DNA of 43,191 nt. Origin: an uncultured Butyrivibrio sp. Its GTDB lineage: Bacteria > Bacillota > Clostridia > Lachnospirales > Lachnospiraceae. The notes under the pieces are model-generated. The model made no database searches and was not told the origin of the DNA. It was given only the letters and a program-made list of their open reading frames with translations. A program made the position numbers and the translations under genes. Shown here one piece after another: positions 1 to 7,311 of the stretch. Positions within the stretch are counted from its first letter, which is position 1; each line of letters starts with the position of its first letter. The stretch is taken from assembly GCA_947168935.1 (NCBI GenBank), contig CAMVNV010000016.1, forward strand, positions 1 through 43,191. The letters run 5' to 3'.

Positions 1-359
1 AGAACGTTGACGTATCTATCACAGGTAACTCAACTAACCCTACAAGATTCCAGCACCCAGTTGCAGGTACATACAAGAAAGAGCGTGTTGAAGCTGGTAA
101 GAAGTACTTCTCAGTAGCTTCAGGTGGTGGTACAGGTCGTACACTTCACCCAGATAACATGGCAGCAGGTCCTGCTTCTTATGGTATGACAGATACTATG
201 GGTCGTATGCACTCAGATGCTCAGTTCGCTGGTTCTTCATCAGTTCCTGCTCACGTTGAGATGATGGGTCTTATCGGCGCTGGTAACAACCCTATGGTTG
301 GTATGACAGTTTCTACAGCCGTTTCTATCGAAGAGGCTGCAAAGGCTGGTAAGTTCTAA
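1..359 (+). CDS. GGGtGRT protein, C-terminal part (cut by the window edge)
   Basis: The reading frame is open from base 3 and ends with TAA at 357-359, so only the last 118 residues are present. The motif GGGTGRTLHP lies near residues 40-49 of the fragment; it names the GGGtGRT family (Pfam PF14057), whose members are roughly 330 residues long in anaerobic bacteria. The family's function is not established. The fragment is glycine- and methionine-rich and ends in a short charged tail. Codon use is strongly biased (ggt, aca, ctt, aag), as expected of a well-expressed gene, and a strong terminator follows 28 bases after the stop. Family assignment rests on the signature motif and is fairly secure; the start is outside the window. 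Confidence 0.85.
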   Translation, partial: NVDVSITGNSTNPTRFQHPVAGTYKKERVEAGKKYFSVASGGGTGRTLHPDNMAAGPASYGMTDTMGRMHSDAQFAGSSSVPAHVEMMGLIGAGNNPMVGMTVSTAVSIEEAAKAGKF

Positions 360-387
360 TTATCACGCATAATTGTAAGTAATGAAG

Positions 388-419
388 GCCGTCACACTGT
401 TTTGGTGTGACGGCTTTTT
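388..419 (+). terminator. Intrinsic terminator of the GGGtGRT gene
   Basis: A perfect 10-bp GC-rich stem (GCCGTCACAC at 388-397 with GTGTGACGGC at 405-414), a 7-base loop and a run of five T. This is a textbook Rho-independent terminator. Confidence 0.92.
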
Positions 420-443
420 AGTGCGTAAGCAAGGTGTGTTGCA

Positions 444-668
444 GGAAAATTCCTTGGGCTGGCGGTTTATAAATGTTTTCCGTGTCTCAAAAGTATTCTA
501 ATTCAAGGCTTAATATCTGAAATCTTATATTCCGGGATTCAAACTCGCTTCGCTCAAACATGTGAATCCCAAATGGAATATAAGATCTCATCTATTAAGC
601 TCTTGAATTCACGAATACTTTTGAAGACACGAAAACCATTTATAAACCGCCAGCCCAAGGAATTTTCC
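444..668. repeat. 225-bp long palindromic element (nested hairpins)
   Basis: The outer 32 bp on each side (444-475 and 637-668) are perfect inverted repeats. Pairing continues with a few mismatches and small gaps to a tip near 556, giving arms of about 110 bp. Each arm contains the octamer TTTATAAA (466-473 and 639-646). The 165 bp between the octamers (474-638) has its own terminal inverted repeats, beginning TG-TTTTC and ending GAAAACCA. Together with 388-419 this accounts for most of the 550-base gap between the first two genes; the rest (669-895) is AT-rich with no gene that I can support. No transposase is present. It may be a MITE-like non-autonomous element. Confidence 0.8.
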
Positions 669-909
669 GGCTTTAGATTTTCGCTAAAGAACAAAACTTA
701 AACATCTTAGAATACATTTAAGTATTAGAATGTATTTCGTCTTATCAAAGATGCATTCTGTCGTTCTGGTAATTAAGAAATTTGATTTACTTGTATAATA
801 ATTATGGCTTTGTTGCGACAGGGGATTAATAAAAGACGCAGAGGACATAGATAAGTATTTTTGTTGCAGTAAATGGTTTATTATTATATTCGTTTGGAGG
901 AGATACGCA

Positions 910-1932
910 ATGACTTATCAGGTAAGAGAATCAGCTGGATTTAAGATTATTGATATTGTAGGAATGATGATCATCGGAGGTTTTTCTTTTGGAGGATATT
1001 TTTATATTTTACAATATCTGGTATTAGAATCAGCTATGGAATATGCGATATTTGCAGTAGTCAGCATCGCCTTTTTTGCGTTTATTGTATATTGTTTGTA
1101 TCAATTTCTTTCCAGTAATAGAGTGGCAGTGACGGTAAATGAAAGGGATAGGTATTTTATCATCAAAAGGACATTAGGATCGCCTGAAACAGTATATGCC
1201 AATGAGATTACTGCCTGGTATGCTGATGTAATAACATATTTATCAAAAGGCGGTTTTAAGACCACCGATTGTATTACCATCAGTTATCGAGGCAGGAAGG
1301 TCAAAGTTCCATATTATTTTGATAATTACGCAAGACTGGCCAATTCCCTTAAAAAGTTTGCAGGAAATAAGGCTCAGGGAGCACCAATAGATGAGAGCAA
1401 ACTAAGTCCTGACAGTGCTATAGATTGTCTTGTTAAACAGCTCGATCCTGCAAAAACTTATGATTTTAACATAACTTATATAACTGACTGTGCTTTTATA
1501 GGATTCAGACCTGATCATCATAAGGCTACAGCCTTGTTATACAGGCAGAATGGCAGAACTCTTCAGGAGTCATTCTTTACGTATCTTTGCTCACGCTTCG
1601 ACGTGTGGGATGAAGATCTGGCAAGCCAGCTTAGAGAGGTGAATTTTAATATCCGCCCCGTAAATGGCGGCTTTCCTGAGATGATCAGCTATGAGTCTCC
1701 AAAGGCAAGAAGGAAAAAAAGAGATGTTCAGGAACACGCAGAGGGACTATATTATTACCTTTCACAAAATCTTGGAGAGCCGGTTGGAATGTATGAAAAT
1801 GCTGAACCCTTAAGCCAATATGCCAGGAAGCTGTTGGGAGAGGAATTTTTATATGACGAAGTTGAGCATTTGTATTTTGCAGTATTTGATCAGTTTATCC
1901 TTTGTATAGTTATGGCAATTGACAACGATTGA
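910..1932 (+). CDS. Two-span membrane protein of unknown function
   Basis: 340 residues. The start is supported by GGAGG at 896-900, nine bases upstream. Two hydrophobic segments sit near residues 14-38 and 45-67, followed by a soluble region of about 270 residues. The first part of that region (about 70-150) looks like the bacterial PH-like/YcxB-type beta-rich domains that often follow such a hairpin (VTVNERDRYFIIKR, then YANEITAWYADV). The C-terminal half (200-340) is mixed alpha/beta with a basic patch, KARRKKRD, near 263. I do not recognise the family. The gene stands alone between a palindromic element and a bidirectional terminator, with a convergent lipoprotein gene beyond. Function unknown. 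Confidence 0.7.
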   Translation: MTYQVRESAGFKIIDIVGMMIIGGFSFGGYFYILQYLVLESAMEYAIFAVVSIAFFAFIVYCLYQFLSSNRVAVTVNERDRYFIIKRTLGSPETVYANEITAWYADVITYLSKGGFKTTDCITISYRGRKVKVPYYFDNYARLANSLKKFAGNKAQGAPIDESKLSPDSAIDCLVKQLDPAKTYDFNITYITDCAFIGFRPDHHKATALLYRQNGRTLQESFFTYLCSRFDVWDEDLASQLREVNFNIRPVNGGFPEMISYESPKARRKKRDVQEHAEGLYYYLSQNLGEPVGMYENAEPLSQYARKLLGEEFLYDEVEHLYFAVFDQFILCIVMAIDND

Positions 1933-1952
1933 TTTTGTCATGTATAAAAGTA

Positions 1953-2013
1953 AAAAGGACCAAATTTATCCCAGTTCGGACTACGTCCGAGGATGTATTT
2001 GGTCCTTTTGCTT
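1953..2013. terminator. Bidirectional terminator between convergent genes
   Basis: A 13-bp stem (AAAAGGACCAAAT at 1953-1965 with its complement at 1997-2009) encloses a second small hairpin (TCGGAC-TAC-GTCCGA, 1976-1990). T-rich tracts flank it on both strands, so it can end transcription of the membrane protein gene from the left and of the lipoprotein gene from the right. Confidence 0.8.
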
Positions 2014-2078
2014 TTGTACGTTTATGCCTAATTCATATTATTCGCAATCTTCATATACAAAATAACCAGCGATGTTCT

Positions 2079-2765
2079 TTAGCTCCAAGAGAATTGATCG
2101 TGGTTTGCATTGTTGGTGTAAGAGATGGAAGACACTAATCCATCTGTCACAATAAAAGTGATTGTAATATCACCAAGATCATAAATGAGTTCTTCTCCAT
2201 AACGTTCAATCACTTCTTCGCGAGAAAGCTCTTTGTTATCAGGGCCGTATACTTTAGTAGGTTCAACATTGGGTTCGCCATAAGCTGCTATAACATCATC
2301 TCTAAAACTGCCTACGCTTATGTTACGATTAGTAGCTACGCCGCCTCCGGTGATAATGATAATAATCGGTAACTCAGTTCCATCTTTTTCCAGAGTCTCA
2401 AGAGATACTAATCCATCTTCTGTATGGTAAAAAGTCTGTTCTTCATAATTTTCTGTTTTAGAATCATCAATAATTTCCGCAAAGGCGTTAACGTCATCCA
2501 TAACGGAGAAAACTTTTCCGTCATATCTGAACTGATCATCCTGCAGATCTGAATTATCTACAACAGGTTCGGAAGATGGTTCATCGGATTCTTCTTCGGA
2601 TTCTTCTTCGATGTCTGCTTCTGCCGGTCCTTCCTCAATGTTTTCTTCCTGAGAAGAGATTTCAGTACTTGCATCATTTGCAGAGCTTGATGCTGAACTT
2701 GAACATCCTGCGAGTGACAGAACCATTGTAGTTGCAATGATGCCTGCAATTGTCTTTTTTTTCAT
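2079..2765 (-). CDS. Putative lipoprotein with BamE/SmpA-like C-terminal domain
   Basis: 228 residues. A lipoprotein signal peptide is clear: basic start MKKK, hydrophobic core, and lipobox LAGC with the lipidated cysteine at residue 21. It is therefore expected on the outer face of the cytoplasmic membrane. Residues 22-75 are a Ser/Glu/Asp-rich low-complexity linker. The remaining 150 residues form a compact domain containing GSFRDDVIAAYGEPN, the type of helix-turn motif found in BamE/SmpA-like folds of Gram-positive lipoproteins; this fold match is an inference. GAGG lies just upstream of the ATG on the minus strand. It converges on the gene ending at 1932. No partner genes suggest a role. 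Confidence 0.75.
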   Translation of the reverse strand: MKKKTIAGIIATTMVLSLAGCSSSASSSANDASTEISSQEENIEEGPAEADIEEESEEESDEPSSEPVVDNSDLQDDQFRYDGKVFSVMDDVNAFAEIIDDSKTENYEEQTFYHTEDGLVSLETLEKDGTELPIIIIITGGGVATNRNISVGSFRDDVIAAYGEPNVEPTKVYGPDNKELSREEVIERYGEELIYDLGDITITFIVTDGLVSSISYTNNANHDQFSWS

Positions 2766-2872
2766 GTATTATACCTCCAAGTTTTGCTCTAAAATCGCGC
2801 TTTTCGCGAGTATTAGGAACATCGGGTATACTTATAACATACATACAAAAACTATGTCAAGTTAATGCGATA

Positions 2873-2921
2873 TCAAAAAAGCGTGTGTTCTTACATTTTT
2901 TGCAGTAAGATCACACGCTTT
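2873..2921 (-). terminator. Intrinsic terminator of the YitT-family gene
   Basis: A 17-bp stem with one mismatch (2878-2894 with 2905-2921) is followed, on the minus strand, by a run of T (AAAAAA at 2875-2880 on the plus strand). It lies just after the stop of the gene at 2950-3840. Confidence 0.85.
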
Positions 2922-2949
2922 ATGTATTCAATTATTATCTGGAAAGTCT

Positions 2950-3840
2950 TTAGTTATTTGGGTGCAGGTAGAAGTTTCCGTTTACCTGTTCTGTCTTGAT
3001 TACATTAACGAAAGCTCCTGGATCAATGTTTAATATTTCTGCTACAACCGTACGAAGCTCATCGCTTGATACTACAGAATATACTATGGTTCTGTCTGCA
3101 TTCTGATAAGAGCCGTAGGCATCAATATCTGTAGCTCCATGCCCTGTAAGTTCATAGATCATGTCAGCAACTTCTTTTGGGCTTTGAGTTACGATCAAAA
3201 GTGTGTTCTTCTTGTAACGTTTATAAAGAATGTGAATTACCTGTGTAGATGAGAACTGGAAGATAATTGAATATAAAGCCTTGTCCCATCCAAAGATAAA
3301 TCCGTCGATTGTAAGAACTATAGCATTGAATATCAAAATATAGTTGAAGGAATCTATTCCAAATCTTTCAGAAATAGCAATAGCTATAAAATCTGTACCA
3401 CCTGTAGTTGCATCAGCTCTAAGACACATACTTATTGCAAAGCCATTTATAAGTCCGCCAAAGATACTGATCAAAAGCACATCATAGGTAATTGCATGTA
3501 CAGGAATAATATCAGTAAGGAATGTTACCAAAAGTATAGTTATACAGGAAAATGTAGTGAACTTTTTTCCTATGAACTTAAAAGATATGACTATCGGAAC
3601 TGAGTTCATAAGGAAGTAGATGATACCATATGGAACAGTTATTCCAAAAAACTTTTGGAATATAGCCTGAAGCAAAAGTGTAAGACCAGCGAAGCCGCCC
3701 GGAAGAAGATCTCCGGTATAAACGAAGGTTCGCAGGTTGACGGACATGAGTACACCGGCGAAGATACAGAGGATGATCCTCCAGATATCACTTTTCTTGA
3801 ATTGAAATACTTCTCTTGATGCCAGCTTTTTACGTAACAT
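2950..3840 (-). CDS. YitT family membrane protein (DUF161 + DUF2179)
   Basis: 296 residues, usual for the family. The N-terminal two thirds contain five to six hydrophobic segments with the YitT signatures GGFAGL (residues about 48-53) and ATTGGTDFIA (about 144-153). The last 80 residues are a soluble DUF2179 domain, recognisable from TLLIVTQSPKEVADMI and a later DPGAFVNVI, a ferredoxin-like putative ligand-binding domain. YitT proteins are integral membrane proteins of unsettled transport function. The gene is transcribed alone, with its own terminator at 2873-2921. Family assignment is secure; the substrate is unknown. Confidence 0.9.
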   Translation of the reverse strand: MLRKKLASREVFQFKKSDIWRIILCIFAGVLMSVNLRTFVYTGDLLPGGFAGLTLLLQAIFQKFFGITVPYGIIYFLMNSVPIVISFKFIGKKFTTFSCITILLVTFLTDIIPVHAITYDVLLISIFGGLINGFAISMCLRADATTGGTDFIAIAISERFGIDSFNYILIFNAIVLTIDGFIFGWDKALYSIIFQFSSTQVIHILYKRYKKNTLLIVTQSPKEVADMIYELTGHGATDIDAYGSYQNADRTIVYSVVSSDELRTVVAEILNIDPGAFVNVIKTEQVNGNFYLHPNN

Positions 3841-3961
3841 AGTATTTTTACCTCATAAGGTTGTTTATTTTCTTTATCGGCCATATGCCAGAAATATTCT
3901 ACACCCACATTGTTTTTTGTGTATATAGGTAAATACAATTTTGCTCAATGTTTTTTTGTAT

Positions 3962-3990
3962 ACCGAAGTACATCCGTGCGCTTCGGTGTA
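3962..3990. repeat. Degenerate member of the small hairpin repeat family
   Basis: ACCGAAGTACATCCG-TGCGCTTCGGT folds with a GAAGTACA/TGCGCTTC inner stem (one mismatch, one wobble) around a TCCG loop. It resembles the GAAGTACA-TCCA-TGTACTTC hairpins at 10683 and 18352 in stem length and loop. It lies between yitT and mntP in the 239-base gap. Confidence 0.5.
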
Positions 3991-3991
3991 T

Positions 3992-4043
3992 AAAAAGGGT
4001 CTGCGAATTTTTGTCCTTTTGTGAGGACTACAATTCGTAGACC
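3992..4043 (-). terminator. Intrinsic terminator of mntP
   Basis: An imperfect 20-bp stem (3998-4017 with 4024-4043) is followed on the minus strand by TTTTTA (AAAAA at 3992-3996 plus strand), 37 bases beyond the mntP stop. Confidence 0.75.
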
Positions 4044-4079
4044 AATTAATTAGATTTTAAAGATATGCTTAATACGGCC

Positions 4080-4682
4080 TTACAGGAAGGACTTTATAAA
4101 TATCTCAAGACCGATTGCTATAAGGATACCGCCCCCGAGGTAACTTGCATATTTTTGGAGCTTGCTTCCACATATTTTTCCAAGCTTAACACCAAATAAG
4201 CAAATGATAAATGTTACAATACCGATCACGATAGAGCAGGCGAGGGCTTTGAGGGTGCTGTACGTTGCGATAGCAAAACCAACGGAGAGAGCATCTATAG
4301 AAGTTGCAATTCCCTGAATGAAAAGAGTTTTATTACTTATCTTGCAGCCGCTTGTAGCTGAACCTTCTTCAGCTTCTTCACAGTTACCTTTTTCTTTAAT
4401 GCCTTCAACGATCATCTGAATTCCTATGTATAGAAGAAGTATAAGAGCTATCCAGGGGATGAATTTCTGGAAAGATACGAAAGCTTCCTGAATAGTATGT
4501 ACGCAGAGCCAGCCGATAAGAGGCATTGCGAACTGGAAAAAGGCGTATATTCCGGCCATCTTTGCATGTCTTGAACGTGACATGTCGGGTTCTTTAAGAC
4601 CATTAGTAATGCTTACTGAAAAAGCATCCATAGCAAGACCAGTGCCAAGGCCTACGCTCAGGATTAGGAAATCGAGTATCAT
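4080..4682 (-). CDS. mntP: Manganese efflux pump MntP
   Basis: 200 residues and six hydrophobic segments, as expected for MntP (DUF204). The two family repeats are visible: GLAMDAFSVSITNG near residues 15-28 and ATSIDALSVGFAIAT near 126-140, carrying the paired aspartates of the transport site. A hydrophilic loop rich in Glu/Cys separates the halves. MntP exports Mn(II) across the cytoplasmic membrane and protects against manganese excess. It stands alone, divergent from nothing and downstream of trxA's terminator. The 5' region holds two strong hairpins (see 4774-4835 and 4845-4884), a possible regulated leader. The assignment is confident. Confidence 0.92.
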   Translation of the reverse strand: MILDFLILSVGLGTGLAMDAFSVSITNGLKEPDMSRSRHAKMAGIYAFFQFAMPLIGWLCVHTIQEAFVSFQKFIPWIALILLLYIGIQMIVEGIKEKGNCEEAEEGSATSGCKISNKTLFIQGIATSIDALSVGFAIATYSTLKALACSIVIGIVTFIICLFGVKLGKICGSKLQKYASYLGGGILIAIGLEIFIKSFL

Positions 4683-4773
4683 AGTGTACCTACCTTTTTG
4701 ATAATTATTTGCTTTGATAATGAGAGAATAGTCATGATATAAGTTATATCACCTGCCATAAGCGCTTTTTTAC

Positions 4774-4835
4774 AAAAAAATACGAGACACATGTAAAACC
4801 TCCCCGATAAATGTGAAAGTTTTACATGAGTCTCG
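4774..4835 (-). terminator. Terminator-like hairpin in the region upstream of mntP
   Basis: A 17-bp inverted repeat (CGAGACACATGTAAAAC at 4783-4799 with 4819-4835, one mismatch) is followed on the minus strand by TATTTTTTT. It lies about 90-150 bases upstream of the mntP start and beyond trxA's own terminator. It may be an attenuator in the mntP leader or a second trxA terminator. Confidence 0.65.
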
Positions 4836-4844
4836 CAATTTAAA

Positions 4845-4884
4845 ATAAGCCAGGTTTTTGCAAAAACCAGTATGTTGACTTATT
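4845..4884. promoter_or_regulatory. Nested inverted repeat upstream of mntP
   Basis: AATAAG and CTTATT bracket a perfect GGTTTTTGCAAAAACC palindrome (about 4854-4869). The position, upstream of the terminator-like hairpin and downstream of trxA's terminator, suits a promoter/operator or leader structure for mntP. No metal-riboswitch core is recognisable here. Confidence 0.35.
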
Positions 4885-4927
4885 ACGTCCTAATATGCAC
4901 GCTTGCTACTCCCTCATGGAGCGATAA

Positions 4928-4968
4928 TAAAAAATACAGGACTTTGGAATTCATCCAAGTCCTGTATT
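4928..4968 (-). terminator. Intrinsic terminator of trxA
   Basis: AATACAGGACTT(T)GG pairs with CCAAGTCCTGTATT (4933-4947 with 4955-4968, one bulged base). The minus-strand RNA then runs into TTTTTTA (A run at 4929-4934 plus strand). It lies 33 bases after the trxA stop. Confidence 0.85.
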
Positions 4969-5000
4969 AATGTATCACAGCTATTAAATTGTTACAATAA

Positions 5001-5312
5001 TTATTTGCCGATCATTTTAAGAAGCTCTGACTTTGGCTTAGCGCCTACGCTCTTTTCAACGATATCGCCATCCTTGAAAAATCCGATTGTAGGAATAGAC
5101 ATTACGCCATATTTAGCAGCGAGATCCTGCTCGTCATCAACGTTGATCTTACCAACCTTGATATCGTCGTTTTCTTCAGCAATCTGATCTACTACTGGAG
5201 CCATCATCTTGCAAGGACCGCACCAGTCTGCATAGAAATCTACAAGCACAGGCTTGTCAGAGTTAAGTACTTCGTTTTCGAAATTATCGGATGTAAGCTG
5301 TATTACTGCCAT
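5001..5312 (-). CDS. trxA: Thioredoxin
   Basis: 103 residues, the normal size of thioredoxin. The redox motif WCGPC is at residues 30-34, preceded by VDFYAD, and the cis-proline loop SIPT is near residues 72-75. It reduces protein disulfides in the cytoplasm, receiving electrons from thioredoxin reductase. The start is supported by GGAGAT upstream on the minus strand and by the canonical N-terminus (MAVIQLTSDNFE). The gene has its own promoter and terminator, so it is monocistronic. No thioredoxin reductase gene is in the window. Confidence 0.97.
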   Translation of the reverse strand: MAVIQLTSDNFENEVLNSDKPVLVDFYADWCGPCKMMAPVVDQIAEENDDIKVGKINVDDEQDLAAKYGVMSIPTIGFFKDGDIVEKSVGAKPKSELLKMIGK

Positions 5313-5368
5313 AAAAATATCTCCTTTTATAAAATGAATTATTATTGTTAGTAGTTATCTATAATCCT

Positions 5369-5396
5369 ATTATAAAACGAAATTTTCAAAAAACAA
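5369..5396 (-). promoter_or_regulatory. Probable SigA promoter of trxA
   Basis: On the minus strand TTGTTT (5391-5396) and a perfect TATAAT (5369-5374) are 16 bases apart, about 50 bases before the trxA ATG. AT-rich sequence surrounds them. Confidence 0.5.
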
Positions 5397-5505
5397 TATC
5401 ACAAAATTAAATTTTATAAAATCTTTATACGATATGTTTATACTCTTTTAATTATAAGTAAGGCTCGTTGAGGTTGTCTTCATGATACAATGCTTTAAAG
5501 CAGCA

Positions 5506-5514
5506 TGGTATAAT
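5506..5514 (+). promoter_or_regulatory. Extended -10 promoter before the cardiolipin synthase gene
   Basis: TGGTATAAT is an extended -10 element (TGn-TATAAT). It overlaps the ATG at 5513, which makes that ATG an unlikely translation start and favours the one at 5561. Confidence 0.5.
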
Positions 5515-5560
5515 GAAACAAGATGCTACAGATAAACGTTCGACTATTACGAGGTTACCT

Positions 5561-7192
5561 ATGCGCAAAGAAAATGAAGTTTATCAAAGTAAGATCAAAA
5601 AGCAGTCATTAGATGAATCTTTAAAATCCAAGCTCAATCCTAAAGGTAAGGCGAACAGAAATGCCCAGAACAGTGTTAACAGAATTGCTGCGATCGCTAT
5701 TTTTACCTTTGTTCAGGTGTTCTGGCTTGGAGTACTCTTGTACGAATTCAGTAATTACAGCATTTATTTTCAGTTTGGATTTTCAATATTGTCGATAATA
5801 ATCGTACTCACCATTTACGGACGGCATACCAACGCGGCCAACAAGATGCCCTGGATGATCTTTATCATGTTTGTCCCTGTATTTGGAATTCTCTTGTACC
5901 TTCTCATGGGGCGTCCCGGGGTAACGGCTGGGGTCAGGAAGAGGTTTGATCTTATTGATTCCAAGATACTTCCGTATTTGAAGGGCTCTAAGAAAAATCT
6001 CCATGCCCTGGAGATTGAGAATCCCTACATAGCTTCCAGAGTTAAGTATGTTGAAGATTACGGCCATTTCCCGCTTTACACTAATACTGATGTGGAATAT
6101 TTTGACGATGCCAAAACAGGAATAGAAGACCAGGTAAGGGAACTGGAAAAGGCCAGAAGCTTTATTTTCCTTGAGTACTATGCGATTCAGGATTCAGAGA
6201 CCTTTGAACCTATTAAAGAAGTTCTGGCAAAAAAAGCTGCAGAAGGCCTTGAAGTTCGCGTTATCTATGACGATATCGGTAGCGGAGGCTTCATTAATGG
6301 TGAGTTTATAAAAAGAATGGAAGCTCTGGGCGTGAAGTGCCGCGTATTTAACCACGTAAGCCCATTTTTCCAGGTCATCATGAATAACCGTGATCACAGG
6401 AAGATCACAGTAATAGATGGCAGGGTTGGCTTTACCGGTGGTTATAATCTTGCAGATCTTTATACTCACAGGATTGAGCCTCATGGATTCTGGAAGGATT
6501 CAGGAGTTAAGATAACGGGAGATGGCGTTGTGACGCTGACAGCCCTTTTCCTTGAGATGTGGAATGCTGTTAAGGCCAACGATATTGATGATAACGATCT
6601 GTCCATCTTTTTCCCTAAGGTGTTTTATACCGCTACGGAAAAAGGCAGTTTTGTTCAGCCCTTTGCGGATACGCCTCTTGACGAGGAGCTTCTTGGTGAG
6701 AACGTTTATATGGGTATGCTGCAGACAGCTAGGAAATACTGCTGGTTTGTTACTCCATACCTGGTTATCACAGATGAGCTGTGTCGCGAATTCGAGATCG
6801 CAGTTAAGCGAGGCGTTGACGTAAGGATCATCACTCCGGGAATTCCGGATAAGAAGGTGGTGTATGCCATCACAAGATCTTATTACAACGAGCTTGCAAG
6901 GAATGGTGTGAGGATCTTCGAGTATACGCCCGGCTTTTGTCATGCCAAGATGTGTATTGCTGATGGGCAGTGTGCGACGGTAGGCACGCTTAATCTTGAT
7001 TTCAGATCTTTGTATCTGCATTTTGAGGATGGTGTATATCTTTACAATTGTAAGGCTATAAAAGATATAGAGGATGATTTTAAAAAGATGTTTGAAGTCA
7101 GTACCGAAGTTACTGACAAATATCATTCTCACAGAAGCGTTCCGCTTCGCATAAGTCAGTGCGCGCTTAGGATCGTGGCACCTCTTGTATGA
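5561..7192 (+). CDS. cls: Cardiolipin synthase (phospholipase D family)
   Basis: 543 residues from the ATG at 5561, which is preceded by GAGG at 5551-5554; an in-frame ATG at 5513 overlaps a promoter-like element and lacks a ribosome site. Two N-terminal hydrophobic segments anchor the protein (about residues 40-60 and 65-110, including TIYGRH and a second span ending LLMGRPG). Two HxK(x4)D catalytic motifs follow, H279-K281-D286 (HRKITVID) and H461-K463-D468 (HAKMCIAD), the hallmark of PLD-type bacterial cardiolipin synthases. The enzyme condenses phosphatidylglycerol into cardiolipin in the membrane. Length and layout match the family. The gene is followed by a MATE transporter gene 120 bases on, possibly separately transcribed. 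Confidence 0.92.
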   Translation: MRKENEVYQSKIKKQSLDESLKSKLNPKGKANRNAQNSVNRIAAIAIFTFVQVFWLGVLLYEFSNYSIYFQFGFSILSIIIVLTIYGRHTNAANKMPWMIFIMFVPVFGILLYLLMGRPGVTAGVRKRFDLIDSKILPYLKGSKKNLHALEIENPYIASRVKYVEDYGHFPLYTNTDVEYFDDAKTGIEDQVRELEKARSFIFLEYYAIQDSETFEPIKEVLAKKAAEGLEVRVIYDDIGSGGFINGEFIKRMEALGVKCRVFNHVSPFFQVIMNNRDHRKITVIDGRVGFTGGYNLADLYTHRIEPHGFWKDSGVKITGDGVVTLTALFLEMWNAVKANDIDDNDLSIFFPKVFYTATEKGSFVQPFADTPLDEELLGENVYMGMLQTARKYCWFVTPYLVITDELCREFEIAVKRGVDVRIITPGIPDKKVVYAITRSYYNELARNGVRIFEYTPGFCHAKMCIADGQCATVGTLNLDFRSLYLHFEDGVYLYNCKAIKDIEDDFKKMFEVSTEVTDKYHSHRSVPLRISQCALRIVAPLV

Positions 7193-7311
7193 CGTTTTTT
7201 CAAAAATATGAAAGAAATGTAAGTAAAAAATGATTAGTGAGTAAAAAATAAAGTCATACAATTATACATGGAATAAATATAAGATGAAACGAAGTTAGGG
7301 ATAATATAATC

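Noticed and set aside
4683..4900. yybP-ykoY manganese riboswitch before mntP
   Set aside because: The conserved core bases of that class are not recognisable; GGGGAGG occurs only in the loop of a terminator-like stem.
6500..7261. Long open frame antisense to the cardiolipin synthase gene
   Set aside because: It is the shadow of a gene with two intact catalytic motifs, its composition is unlike a protein, and it has no ribosome site.
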